Source: Lachnospiraceae bacterium (GTDB lineage Bacteria; Bacillota; Clostridia; Lachnospirales; Lachnospiraceae). Taken from it: a stretch of 44,669 nt of DNA. The notes under the pieces were generated by a model. It worked only from the letters and a program-made list of their open reading frames with translations. It was not told where the DNA came from and searched no databases. The stretch is from positions 1 through 44,669 of the forward strand of contig JAFSLV010000039.1 of the NCBI GenBank assembly GCA_017448245.1, read 5' to 3'. Below, one piece after another: positions 17,021-24,924 of this stretch; within the stretch, counting starts at the first letter, position 1; the number at the start of each line of letters is the position of its first letter. Made by a program: the position numbers and the translations under genes.

Positions 17021-17931
17021 ACCTCAGCCTCCTTGTGGATTTTGGACCGCAGGACGATCAGGGCGGCACCCGCCAGCACGATGGCGATGCCTGCCGTCTT
17101 TTGCGGGGTCAGCGTCTCATGCAGGAAGAAGACACCGATCAGAAGAGACAGCACCGGCATCAGAAGCAGATAGAGCTTGACGATCCATACTTCAAAATGC
17201 CGGAGGTTGCGGTAATAAAAGAAATAGATGCCCGTCTGTGCAAGACCGCCCAGAAGAATGAGCGGCAAAAGAAGACGGGGCGCAATCGAAAAGGAAGAAG
17301 CGGTGAAAGGAAGCCCGGCCGTAAACAGGCAGGAGCAAAAAAACAACACGAGAACCACCGCGTTGTTGTAATACGAAATCGTATCGGAGTCCGCGCCGTG
17401 TGCGCTCTGTACCGATTTGATGATAAAGGCGTTGGCGGTTACGCTTGCGGCACTCAGCAGGAAGAAAAGATCCGTCACGTGAAACGTCATGCCCGTAAAA
17501 TCCACGCCCAGCACCAGCAGCACGCCAAAAAGCATCACCGCCGTCCCGACCCAGTCGGTAAGGAAGAGCTTTTGCCTGTATAGAATCACCGTAATCAGAT
17601 TGACCATGAGCACGTCGGTCTTGAGCAGCGCCGTTCCCGTGCTCAGGGAACCGTGCGCATAGCCGAGGTTGGCAAAAAGATCCAAAAGAAAACCGAAGAG
17701 ACCGATCAGCAAAAGGAACGGCAACGCCTTCCCCGGAGTGAGAATCCTTTTGATCGTACCGTCGAAAAAGACCTGTGCGGTCAGAAAGAGAAGCGCCGCA
17801 CACCTCAGGAAAAACCCCGCAAGGAGCGGGGATCCCGTGGCGTCCACCACGACCTTGCTGACCGCATAGTAGACCGACCAGGAGATCACCATGCCGGCGA
17901 TCATCATCGGATATTTCAGCGAGCCTTTCAT
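17017..17931 (-). CDS. EamA/DMT-family transporter, candidate isethionate exporter
   Basis: A 304-residue membrane protein with ten hydrophobic segments in two EamA-like halves and a basic C-terminus (RSKIHKEAEV). Drug/metabolite transporters of this type usually export small metabolites. Placed between the iron alcohol dehydrogenase and the ROK regulator with 4-bp overlaps on both sides, it is a reasonable candidate for export of the C2 sulfonate end product. It could instead import a substrate; family membership does not settle direction. Confidence 0.75.
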   Translation of the reverse strand: MKGSLKYPMMIAGMVISWSVYYAVSKVVVDATGSPLLAGFFLRCAALLFLTAQVFFDGTIKRILTPGKALPFLLLIGLFGFLLDLFANLGYAHGSLSTGTALLKTDVLMVNLITVILYRQKLFLTDWVGTAVMLFGVLLVLGVDFTGMTFHVTDLFFLLSAASVTANAFIIKSVQSAHGADSDTISYYNNAVVLVLFFCSCLFTAGLPFTASSFSIAPRLLLPLILLGGLAQTGIYFFYYRNLRHFEVWIVKLYLLLMPVLSLLIGVFFLHETLTPQKTAGIAIVLAGAALIVLRSKIHKEAEV

Positions 17932-19025
17932 TGCAGTGCTTCAAACATCTCACGCAGTTTTTCTTCCGTCATTTGTACCGGATTGTTCTGCATGAGGGGA
18001 TGCGCGGCGCAGTCTCTGACGAGCTTGTCCATGTCGACGTCGCCAAGGTCCGACAGTGTACGGCGCAGTCCGGCCGTCTCCTTGAGCGCGCGGATTCTTT
18101 CCGCAAGTTCTGCCGTATCCTTTAAGCCCGCCGCGCGGGAGAGATATTCGAGTCTCTCATCCGCATTGATCCGCACAAAGCTGTCGAGCGTAAAGGCGCA
18201 GGCTTCCCCGTGCGGCAGATGATAATCCTCGGACAGCGGATAGGAGCAGGCGTGTGAGCCCGCGGTCTTGGGCAGCGCAAAGGACAGTCCGCCGAGAAGC
18301 GAGGCATAGGCCATTTTGGTACGCGCTTCGAGATCGTTCCCGTCCCGGTATGCCCGTTCCAGGTTTTCGAGAATCAGACGTACCGCCTCGATCGCGCACA
18401 GATCGGAGATCGGCTGGTGGTTTTTGCTCCAGTAGCCCTCGAGTGCGTGCGCCATGGCATCGATTCCGGTATTCATCGTCGTGCGCGGCGGTACCGTGCT
18501 GCTTAAGTACGGATCGACGATAGCCAGCAGCGGCATGAAGACGGGATTGTTGATCGTCTTTTTGTCCCTGCCGTGGCTGACGACCGAGACCTGCGTCACT
18601 TCGCTCCCGGTGCCGGCGGTCGTGGGGACGGCAACAATGTGCAGTGTTTCTTTCGGGAAGGGAACTTCCCCCTTCCAGCAACGCTCCGCGATCTCCGGAT
18701 CGGCGGCAACGGCTGCCGCAAACTTGGCGGTGTCGATCGTGCTGCCTCCGCCGATCCCGATCACGCAATCGGCCCCGTGCTCCTTCGCAAGGCGCGCGGT
18801 TTCGATGACGCCGGAAAGCTGCGGATTCTCTTCGACATCGTCAAAGACCGCAACGATCTCCTTTGTATCCTGCATCATCCCGCGGATGCGCTCCGAAAAG
18901 AAGCGGTCGCAGGCAACGACGGCACGCTGAATCCCGTGCTCCTTAAGGATCTCCGACAGATGATCAAAACGGTGTGCGCCGAAGAGGATTTTGACGGGCT
19001 GCGCATAGACAAATTCAGTGACCAT
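17928..19025 (-). CDS. iron-containing alcohol dehydrogenase, candidate sulfoacetaldehyde reductase
   Basis: A 365-residue group III alcohol dehydrogenase. GGGSTID (92-98) binds the nucleotide, and the metal ligands are D189, H193 (GIDAMAHALE), H258 (AGSHAC) and H272 (LPHGEA). In the sulfo-TK pathway an enzyme of this family (SqwF) reduces sulfoacetaldehyde to isethionate with NADH, and this is the only dehydrogenase in the locus. The start at 19025 is chosen because GGAGG lies seven bases upstream; the longer frame reads into the upstream gene. It overlaps that gene by 11 bp and the EamA gene by 4 bp. Confidence 0.88.
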   Translation of the reverse strand: MVTEFVYAQPVKILFGAHRFDHLSEILKEHGIQRAVVACDRFFSERIRGMMQDTKEIVAVFDDVEENPQLSGVIETARLAKEHGADCVIGIGGGSTIDTAKFAAAVAADPEIAERCWKGEVPFPKETLHIVAVPTTAGTGSEVTQVSVVSHGRDKKTINNPVFMPLLAIVDPYLSSTVPPRTTMNTGIDAMAHALEGYWSKNHQPISDLCAIEAVRLILENLERAYRDGNDLEARTKMAYASLLGGLSFALPKTAGSHACSYPLSEDYHLPHGEACAFTLDSFVRINADERLEYLSRAAGLKDTAELAERIRALKETAGLRRTLSDLGDVDMDKLVRDCAAHPLMQNNPVQMTEEKLREMFEALQ

Positions 19026-19491
19026 AGTTTGCCTCCTCAATGGCTGCCACTTCGCCCGCAAATTTGTGCATGTTTTTGGCGCGCCAGTCCTCGAGATCCT
19101 GACACCAGTCGGTGTGCAGGAAGGTTTTGGTCATCTCGACGGCCATTTCGGGGCCGACGATCCAGCCGCCCATGCACATGATTTTGGCGTTGTTGATGGC
19201 GCGTGCCATCTTGGCGGAGTAGACGCCCTCGCAGGCGACGGCATGCACGCCCTTGTATTTGTTGGCAACGATATTCATCCCGGCGCCGGTGCCGCAGATG
19301 AGGATCGCATAGTCATAGTCGCCGTTTTGCACGAGCGGCGCGACGGTCTTTGCCACCTGATAGTACGGCTGCGGATTCTCCGGATCGAGCGTGCCCAGAT
19401 CATCAAAGGACATCCCTTCCTCCTCGAGCCAGGCACGGATCGCTTCTTTGGCACTAAAGCCGGATTTGTCGGAACCGATGGCGATTTTCAT
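19015..19491 (-). CDS. RpiB/LacAB-family sugar isomerase, candidate 4-deoxy-4-sulfoerythrose isomerase
   Basis: A 158-residue RpiB-fold protein. The catalytic cysteine is kept (CGTGAGMN, C66). The histidine of the usual SDHxGF motif is lysine (SDKSGF, K9), and the HN pair after the helix is replaced (MARAINNAK, I99-N100). A role on a non-standard substrate is therefore likely. Next to a split transketolase this fits SqwI, which interconverts sulfoerythrose and sulfoerythrulose in the sulfo-TK pathway. GGAGGG is eight bases before the ATG. The alternative is an erythrulose-phosphate or pentose-phosphate isomerase. Confidence 0.85.
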   Translation of the reverse strand: MKIAIGSDKSGFSAKEAIRAWLEEEGMSFDDLGTLDPENPQPYYQVAKTVAPLVQNGDYDYAILICGTGAGMNIVANKYKGVHAVACEGVYSAKMARAINNAKIMCMGGWIVGPEMAVEMTKTFLHTDWCQDLEDWRAKNMHKFAGEVAAIEEANYGH

Positions 19492-19506
19492 AAATGTATC
19501 CCTCCG

Positions 19507-20430
19507 TTATTTCAGTGAAACGGCTTCTTTGGACGTTTTGACGATATTGTCCACGGTCAGCCCCATCGTCTCGCGCAGATACGGGAGCTTGCCGACCTCG
19601 CCGAAGCGGTCCGTGATACCGACCGCACAGGCGGGGATCTTTTCCTTTGCGAGTGCTTCGAGAACGGCGGAGTGGAGTCCGCCGATGATGTTGTGATTTT
19701 CCACCGTCACGACGGCGCCCGTTTTTCTGGCGCTGCGGATGACGGTTTCCCGGTCGATCGGCTTGATCGTATGGACATTGATGACTTCCGCCTGAATTCC
19801 TTCTTTTGCCAGGATCTCCCGCGCATCGAGCGCGTCCTTTGTGAGGAAGCCCGTCACAAAGATCGTGAGGTCTTTTCCCTCGCACAAAATATCCGCCCTG
19901 AAGAGATCAAAGGTATAATCCGCGGGGAAGATCTTCGGAAGCTCTTTGCGGAAGAGGCGCATGTAGACGCAGCCCCGGTAGCTGTCGAGAACGGGCATTG
20001 CCGCACGCAGCTGCACGGGATCCGCCGGATCAAAGATCACGACGCCCGGCACCGAGCGCAGCACGCCCACATCCTCCATGCTCATGTGCGTGCCGCCGTT
20101 CAACTCCGCGCTGATGCCGGGGTCCGTGCCGACGATGCGCACGTTCTGCTGCGCATAAGAGATGGAGATCGTGACCTGGTCGCAGATGCGTCTCGTCGCA
20201 AAGGGCGTGAAGGTCTCGATCCAGGGCTTGAAGCCGTAGCTCGAAAGACCCGCGGCGATCGAAGCCATATTCTGCTCCGCCACACCGCAGTCAAACATCT
20301 GCTCCGGAAATTCGTCATACATATTGCGCGTGCCGCTGGCCTTGGAGAGGTCGGCATCGAGCACGCATACCTTTTTGTCTTTTCTCATCAGTTCCGCCAG
20401 ACTTTCGGCGTATACAGCTCTCATTTCCAT
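19507..20430 (-). CDS. transketolase C-terminal subunit, candidate SqwH
   Basis: A 307-residue protein covering the pyrimidine-binding and C-terminal domains of transketolase. The glutamate that activates thiamine diphosphate is in GVAEQNM, followed by SSYGFKPWIETFTPF, and the C-terminal domain has TVENHNIIGGLHSAV. The start at 20430 has AGGGGGTG six bases upstream; the longer frame overlaps the partner gene out of frame. Together with the N-terminal subunit it forms a two-chain transketolase. In sulfo-TK metabolism the same enzyme acts twice, on sulfofructose and on sulfoerythrulose. Confidence 0.92.
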   Translation of the reverse strand: MEMRAVYAESLAELMRKDKKVCVLDADLSKASGTRNMYDEFPEQMFDCGVAEQNMASIAAGLSSYGFKPWIETFTPFATRRICDQVTISISYAQQNVRIVGTDPGISAELNGGTHMSMEDVGVLRSVPGVVIFDPADPVQLRAAMPVLDSYRGCVYMRLFRKELPKIFPADYTFDLFRADILCEGKDLTIFVTGFLTKDALDAREILAKEGIQAEVINVHTIKPIDRETVIRSARKTGAVVTVENHNIIGGLHSAVLEALAKEKIPACAVGITDRFGEVGKLPYLRETMGLTVDNIVKTSKEAVSLK

Positions 20431-20435
20431 GTCGC

Positions 20436-21257
20436 TCACCCCCTGATCTGCGCAATCGCTTCGTTGGCCTGTTCTTCTGTAATGTTGGTGTTGTGATTGC
20501 CGGGACCCAGTTCCTCGATCCACTTTACGCCGCAGCCCTTGACGGTATTGAGAATCACCATGGTGGGCTTTCCTGAGCCGCGCATTTCTTTGGCCTTGCG
20601 GATGGCCGAAAGGACCTCTTCGACATCATTGCCGTTTGCGACATCGATGACATTCCAGCCAAACGCCCGCCATTTGTCGCTTAAGGGGGCGATGTCGTTG
20701 ACCTCGGAAACGGGGCCGTCGATCTGGAGCTTGTTGTAATCCGTAAAGGCAATGAGCCGGTCGAGGTGCTTGGCTGCCGCAAACATCGCGGCCTCCCAGA
20801 TCTGTCCCTCCTGACTCTCTCCGTCGCCGATGAGCGTATAGATCGTCGCGTTATCCCCCGCCAGCTGCGAGCCGAGCGCGACGCCCACCGCACAGGAAAA
20901 TCCCTGTCCGAGCGAGCCGGTCGTCATGTCGATGCCCTTTGTGCGGTTCATGTCGCAGTGACTGGGCAGATCGGTACCGCCCTGATTGAGGGTGAGCAGC
21001 TCCTTTTTGTCAAAGTAGCCGCGTCCGGCCAGCGCCGCGTAGACGGCAGGACCAGCGTGTCCCTTGGAGCAGACAAAGCGGTCGCGGCCTTCCTTTTTCG
21101 GATCCGCGGGATCGATTTGCATCTCTTCAAAGTAGAGAGCGGCCAGTAGTTCCACGACCGACAGACATCCGCCAATATGGCCGACGCCCAGGTGCCCGAT
21201 CGAGGTGAGGATATCGCAGCGGATATCCCTGCAGATTGCTTTCAGATCTTGTTTCAA
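20436..21257 (-). CDS. transketolase N-terminal subunit, candidate SqwG
   Basis: A 273-residue protein carrying the thiamine-diphosphate-binding half of transketolase: GHIGGCLSVVELLAALYF, SKGHAGPAVYAALA, TGSLGQGFSCAVG and the GDGESQEGQIWEAA...N motif. The start is taken as TTG at 21257 because GGGAGG lies eight bases upstream. An ATG at 21296 is also in frame but lies inside the palindromic operator and without a ribosome site. It is the first gene of a seven-gene reverse-strand operon, five bases before its partner subunit. Confidence 0.92.
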   Translation of the reverse strand: MKQDLKAICRDIRCDILTSIGHLGVGHIGGCLSVVELLAALYFEEMQIDPADPKKEGRDRFVCSKGHAGPAVYAALAGRGYFDKKELLTLNQGGTDLPSHCDMNRTKGIDMTTGSLGQGFSCAVGVALGSQLAGDNATIYTLIGDGESQEGQIWEAAMFAAAKHLDRLIAFTDYNKLQIDGPVSEVNDIAPLSDKWRAFGWNVIDVANGNDVEEVLSAIRKAKEMRGSGKPTMVILNTVKGCGVKWIEELGPGNHNTNITEEQANEAIAQIRG

Positions 21258-21280
21258 GGCGATTACCTCCCGGTGAGTGA

Positions 21281-21305
21281 ATTTGATTAAAAGCATTAAT
21301 TAAAC
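21281..21305. promoter_or_regulatory. palindromic operator copy 1 (probable ROK binding site)
   Basis: A 25-bp site ATTTGATTAA-N5-TTAATTAAAC. It matches the perfect palindrome at 24870-24894 at 19 of 25 positions, with the left half-site intact. It starts three bases downstream of the -10 box of the transketolase operon, where a bound repressor would block initiation. Confidence 0.7.
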
Positions 21306-21308
21306 TAC

Positions 21309-21337
21309 AGTTTATCCCCTGGGAAATGCTTTGTCAA
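21309..21337 (-). promoter_or_regulatory. promoter of the reverse-strand sulfoquinovose operon
   Basis: On the reverse strand TTGACA (21332-21337) is followed after 17 bp by TAAACT (21309-21314). Transcription would begin near 21302, inside the operator, about 45 nt before the TTG start of the transketolase gene. Confidence 0.65.
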
Positions 21338-21384
21338 TAGCGGATGGGGGAAAAAATTATTTTCTTAAAAATCACAAGTATTTC

Positions 21385-21413
21385 TTGACAGCTGACGGAC
21401 GGTGGCATATGAT
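21385..21413 (+). promoter_or_regulatory. promoter of the isomerase-sulfoquinovosidase operon
   Basis: TTGACA (21385-21390) and TATGAT (21408-21413) are separated by exactly 17 bp. GGAGGTGAG follows just before the ATG at 21451. A partial half-site-like GTTAAATAATTTG lies at 21424-21436, too weak to call an operator. Confidence 0.7.
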
Positions 21414-21450
21414 AGTTCACAGCGTTAAATAATTTGTCCGGAGGTGAGCC

Positions 21451-22788
21451 ATGGCTTTTACGACGGTGTACGTGCCCGTGGGTGTTCCGACCTTTCATCT
21501 TGAAAGCGCAAAGGAACAGTTTGTATCTTCCTGCGAGATGCTTCGTGCCATCGACAACGAAACGGTATGTCCGGACGACATGCTGCTTTCCCTCGACGCG
21601 CTCGATGCGTATCTCGAAAAAAACGATCCCGATCTGCTCATTTTTCAGAATCTGACCTTTGCGAACGCGGCCTATATCTCGCACGCCGCGGCGGGGAGCA
21701 ACTGCCCCATTCTGCTGTGGACCTTAAGAGAGCCCGTGATCGACGGCACGAGACTGAGGCTCAACTCTCTGACCGGCGCCTACAGTGCGGCCAATGCTCT
21801 GCTTTCCTTTAAGGAAAAAAAGATGCTCTATGTCTTCGGCGCACCGGACGAGGAGCGCGTAAAGGAGACGGTGCGTGCGGTGATGAGCGCCGCGCGGATC
21901 AAAAAGGAAATGACGACCCTGAAGGTCGCCGCGATCGGGCATACGCCGCAGGGCTTCGGCTTCGGACGGGCGCTCGACGCGGAGATGATGAGCGTCTTCG
22001 GCGCGGAGCTCACCTCGATCGAAGCGAGGGAGCTGATCGAACAGGCAAAGGGCTATACGGAAGAAGAGATCAAAAAAGACCTCGAAGATACCGGGGCGGC
22101 CACCGTCGGATTTGACAAGGTGCCCAAGGAAAACCGCACGGGCCACGCAAGGATCTTAAAGGCCTACCGCGCTTTTGTGAAGGACAATCACATCGGCGCG
22201 CTGGCAAGCCGCTGCTGGCCGGACTTTTTTACCGCCTACGGCACGCCGGTCTGCACCGTGCTCTCCATGCTGAACGACGAGGGCGTGGCGAGCGCCTGCG
22301 AGGCGGATATCTACGGTGCGCTCTCGATGTGGGTCGGTATGCGTCTGAGCGGATCGTGCGTCTTTTTCGGCGATCCGGTCTCCCTTGACGAAAAAGAAAA
22401 TACCGTCACCTTCTGGCACTGCGGCGCGGGGGCCTGCTCGCTGGCGAGAAAGGATACGGGGGCCGTGCTCGGCGTGCATCCGAACCGCCGCATCGGACCG
22501 GTGATGGATTTCGGATGCGCATCCGCGAACGAAGCGACGATCTTCCGGATCGGGAGACTTCCGGAAGGGGAGTTCCGTTTCTTTATCGCGGAGGGAAGCG
22601 TTCCCGACAAACCAAAACAGTTTGAAGGCACCTCGATCGTCGTGCAAACGGAAATGAACAGCCGCCTGCTCGTCGAGCAGAGCGTCAGAGACGGATTTGA
22701 GCCGCACTTTGTCGTGATCCTCGGACGATACGGCGACGCGCTCGAAGCGCTTGCCGACATGTACGGCTTTCCGGTATACAGGTATTGA
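21451..22788 (+). CDS. L-fucose/arabinose isomerase-fold protein, candidate sulfoquinovose isomerase
   Basis: A 445-residue protein of the fucose-isomerase superfamily, with an N-terminal open alpha/beta part (PDLLIFQNLTFANAAYI, PILLWTLREP) and a C-terminal metal-binding barrel (NDEGVASACEADIYGALSM, TFWHCGAGACSLA, HPNRRIGPV). In known Firmicute sulfoquinovose pathways the step to sulfofructose is made by an isomerase of this superfamily, so by context this gene fills that role. The metal ligands are probably E and D in CEADIYG and the H of FWHCG (inference). GGAGG precedes the start. GH31 follows after 3 bp. Confidence 0.85.
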   Translation: MAFTTVYVPVGVPTFHLESAKEQFVSSCEMLRAIDNETVCPDDMLLSLDALDAYLEKNDPDLLIFQNLTFANAAYISHAAAGSNCPILLWTLREPVIDGTRLRLNSLTGAYSAANALLSFKEKKMLYVFGAPDEERVKETVRAVMSAARIKKEMTTLKVAAIGHTPQGFGFGRALDAEMMSVFGAELTSIEARELIEQAKGYTEEEIKKDLEDTGAATVGFDKVPKENRTGHARILKAYRAFVKDNHIGALASRCWPDFFTAYGTPVCTVLSMLNDEGVASACEADIYGALSMWVGMRLSGSCVFFGDPVSLDEKENTVTFWHCGAGACSLARKDTGAVLGVHPNRRIGPVMDFGCASANEATIFRIGRLPEGEFRFFIAEGSVPDKPKQFEGTSIVVQTEMNSRLLVEQSVRDGFEPHFVVILGRYGDALEALADMYGFPVYRY

Positions 22789-22791
22789 GCG

Positions 22792-24798
22792 ATGTGGCGG
22801 ATTGAAGAAAGAGAAAAAGAAAAGGCGGTGACGCTGAAAGCGGGGGATACGACACTACTTTGCCATACGGAGGAGGACACCGCGTTTTTTATCGGAACCG
22901 GCAGGGAAGACATCCGCATGTACCGCGGCAATTTTACGATCGAAGACCGCGCCTACGTACGGTATGCGCTGCATTATGACGGCAGGCGCGCGGAGGGGGA
23001 CAGGCAGATCCTTTTGTTTTCGCATCCGGAGATGCGGGGGGCGTTTCTCGTTACGCTGAGCGAAGAAAACGGCATCCTCCGGATGCGTACGTCGTGTGAG
23101 GATGACAGATACAACCGCCTCTTTGTGCGCTTTACGGCGGAGAAAAAAGAGCGTGTCTTCGGCGGCGGCGAACAGTTCTCGTGCCTTAACCTGCGCGGAA
23201 AGGTCTTTCCAGTCTGGACGAGGGAGCAGGGAGTCGGGCGCAATCCGCTCACGGAGGTCACGCGCCTGGCCAACGCGTCGGACGGCGGAGGCGGCGATTA
23301 TCATACGACCTTTTTCCCGCAGCCGACCTTTCTTTCTTCGCGCCTGTATTTTGCGCATCTGGAAAATTACGATTACGCGGAGCTCGATTTTTGCGAAGAG
23401 GCATATCACGAGCTGCGTGTCTGGAATACGCGGATATCGATGCGCTTCGGTAACGGACCGGATTACCGCACGCTGGTATCTGACCTGACAACGATCACCG
23501 GCAGGCAGCCCGCGCTTCCCGCGCATCTGATGAAGGGACTGTGGCTCGGCGTACAGGGCGGTACGAAACGGGTGCTGGAGATCCTTGAAAGCTGCCGCGA
23601 GAGCGGCATGGACATCTCCGCTGTCTGGATCCAGGACTGGGAAGGAAGGCGCGTGACGAGCTTCGGCAAGCGCCTGCAGTGGGACTGGAGATGGAACGAA
23701 GAGCTCTATCCGGGACTGGATGAGGTGATCAAAAAAGACCCGGATGTCAAATGGATGGGCTACATCAATCCCTATCTCGTCGAGGGCGGCGTGCTGTTTG
23801 GCGAGGCATCGGAAAAAGGATACTTTGTCAAAAACAAAAACGGAGAGGACTATCTCTTTGATTTCGGGGAATACGACTGCGGTGTCGTGGATCTCACATC
23901 CCCGGAAGCCTTTGCGTGGTACAAGGAAGTCATCAAAAAGAATCTGATCGGCCTTGGCTTCCGCGGATGGATGGCGGACTTCGGGGAGTATCTGCCGGCG
24001 GACTGCGTATGCGCCAACGGAAAAGAAGGTCTCGTCATGCACAACGAATGGCCGGTGCTGTGGGCCAGATGCAACCGTGAGGCGGTGGAGGAGGCGGGAC
24101 TCCTTTCGGAGTGCGTCTTCTTTATGCGCGCGGGAGGCGCCCTTGCGCAGCGCTACAGCACGCTGCTGTGGGCGGGTGACCAGTGCGTCGACTATTCGGA
24201 GGACGACGGACTGCCCTCGGTCATCACCGCGGCACTCTCCGCGGGACTGTCCGGCATGGGACTGCATACGAGTGATATCGGCGGCTATACGACGCTCTTT
24301 CATCTGATGCGTGACGAGGAGCTGCTTTTGCGCTGGACGGAGATGGCGGTCTTTACGCCCGTCATGCGCACGCACGAGGGCAACCGCCCGGAGAGCAACG
24401 TGCAGATCTATGATACGGAGGAGCTGCGCAAAAAGGCCGCGCGCCTGATCGGGCTGCATAACCGCCTTTTGCCGTATCTGGAGGATCTTGTAAAGGAAAA
24501 TGAGGAAACGGGCATCCCCGTCATGCGCCCGCTCTTCTTTGCGGCACCGGACGACGAAGAGGCCTACGACAAAACGCTCTATTCGTATCTGCTCGGGGAC
24601 GAGTTGCTCGTTGCGCCCGTGGTTGCGGCCGGCGAAAGCACGCGTGACGTATGGCTTCCGGAAGGCACATGGCGGCATCTGTTCAGCGGTCTCGTCTACG
24701 GCAAGGGACATCATACGGTCGGGGCACCGCTCGGAGAACCTCCCGTGTTTTACCGTACGGACGGCGCACACGCGGCGCTTTTTGAGGAAATTATTTAA
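22792..24798 (+). CDS. yihQ: GH31 sulfoquinovosidase (YihQ type)
   Basis: A 668-residue cytosolic glycosidase that cleaves sulfoquinovosyl glycerol and related alpha-sulfoquinovosides. The alignment to E. coli YihQ from memory is long and strong: QDWEGRRVTSFGKRLQW, ADFGEYLP, MRAGG...QRYSTLLWAGDQ and HTSDIGGYTTLF. The residues that YihQ uses for the sulfonate are present as R294, W297 and Y499 (YihQ R301, W304, Y508). The nucleophile is D396 and the acid/base D463. There is no signal peptide, so substrates must be imported first, fitting the ABC genes downstream. This gene is the main evidence for the substrate of the whole locus. Confidence 0.93.
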   Translation: MWRIEEREKEKAVTLKAGDTTLLCHTEEDTAFFIGTGREDIRMYRGNFTIEDRAYVRYALHYDGRRAEGDRQILLFSHPEMRGAFLVTLSEENGILRMRTSCEDDRYNRLFVRFTAEKKERVFGGGEQFSCLNLRGKVFPVWTREQGVGRNPLTEVTRLANASDGGGGDYHTTFFPQPTFLSSRLYFAHLENYDYAELDFCEEAYHELRVWNTRISMRFGNGPDYRTLVSDLTTITGRQPALPAHLMKGLWLGVQGGTKRVLEILESCRESGMDISAVWIQDWEGRRVTSFGKRLQWDWRWNEELYPGLDEVIKKDPDVKWMGYINPYLVEGGVLFGEASEKGYFVKNKNGEDYLFDFGEYDCGVVDLTSPEAFAWYKEVIKKNLIGLGFRGWMADFGEYLPADCVCANGKEGLVMHNEWPVLWARCNREAVEEAGLLSECVFFMRAGGALAQRYSTLLWAGDQCVDYSEDDGLPSVITAALSAGLSGMGLHTSDIGGYTTLFHLMRDEELLLRWTEMAVFTPVMRTHEGNRPESNVQIYDTEELRKKAARLIGLHNRLLPYLEDLVKENEETGIPVMRPLFFAAPDDEEAYDKTLYSYLLGDELLVAPVVAAGESTRDVWLPEGTWRHLFSGLVYGKGHHTVGAPLGEPPVFYRTDGAHAALFEEII

Positions 24799-24802
24799 AG
24801 GC

Positions 24803-24855
24803 TTTACAAATGGCGAAATATCCGTTATAATATGGCAGATAGCTCCAACAGGAGC
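24803..24855 (+). promoter_or_regulatory. internal promoter and leader hairpin before the ABC importer genes
   Basis: TTTACA (24803-24808) and TATAAT (24826-24831) are 17 bp apart, just after the GH31 stop. The predicted transcript begins near 24838. Its leader has a hairpin GCTCC-AACA-GGAGC (24842-24855) without an adjacent T run, then the operator at 24870-24894. Confidence 0.65.
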
Positions 24856-24869
24856 GTTTATTTAAACCC

Positions 24870-24894
24870 ATTTGATTAACATAGTTAATCAAAT
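24870..24894. promoter_or_regulatory. palindromic operator copy 2 (probable ROK binding site)
   Basis: A perfect 25-bp palindrome, ATTTGATTAAC-ATA-GTTAATCAAAT, 38 bp downstream of the -10 box and 30 bp before the binding-protein gene. The shared site with 21281-21305 ties the importer and the catabolic operon to one regulator. Confidence 0.8.
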
Positions 24895-24924
24895 AAGGGA
24901 CCATTCATGTAAAGGAGAGCGAAC

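Noticed and set aside
21258-21296. ATG at 21296 as start of the transketolase subunit
   Set aside because: It lies in the operator and lacks a ribosome site, whereas TTG at 21257 has GGGAGG at good spacing.
22855-24771. 638-codon open frame antisense to the GH31 gene
   Set aside because: It is a shadow of GC-rich codon use. Its translation has no recognisable domain, while the forward frame aligns along its length with YihQ.
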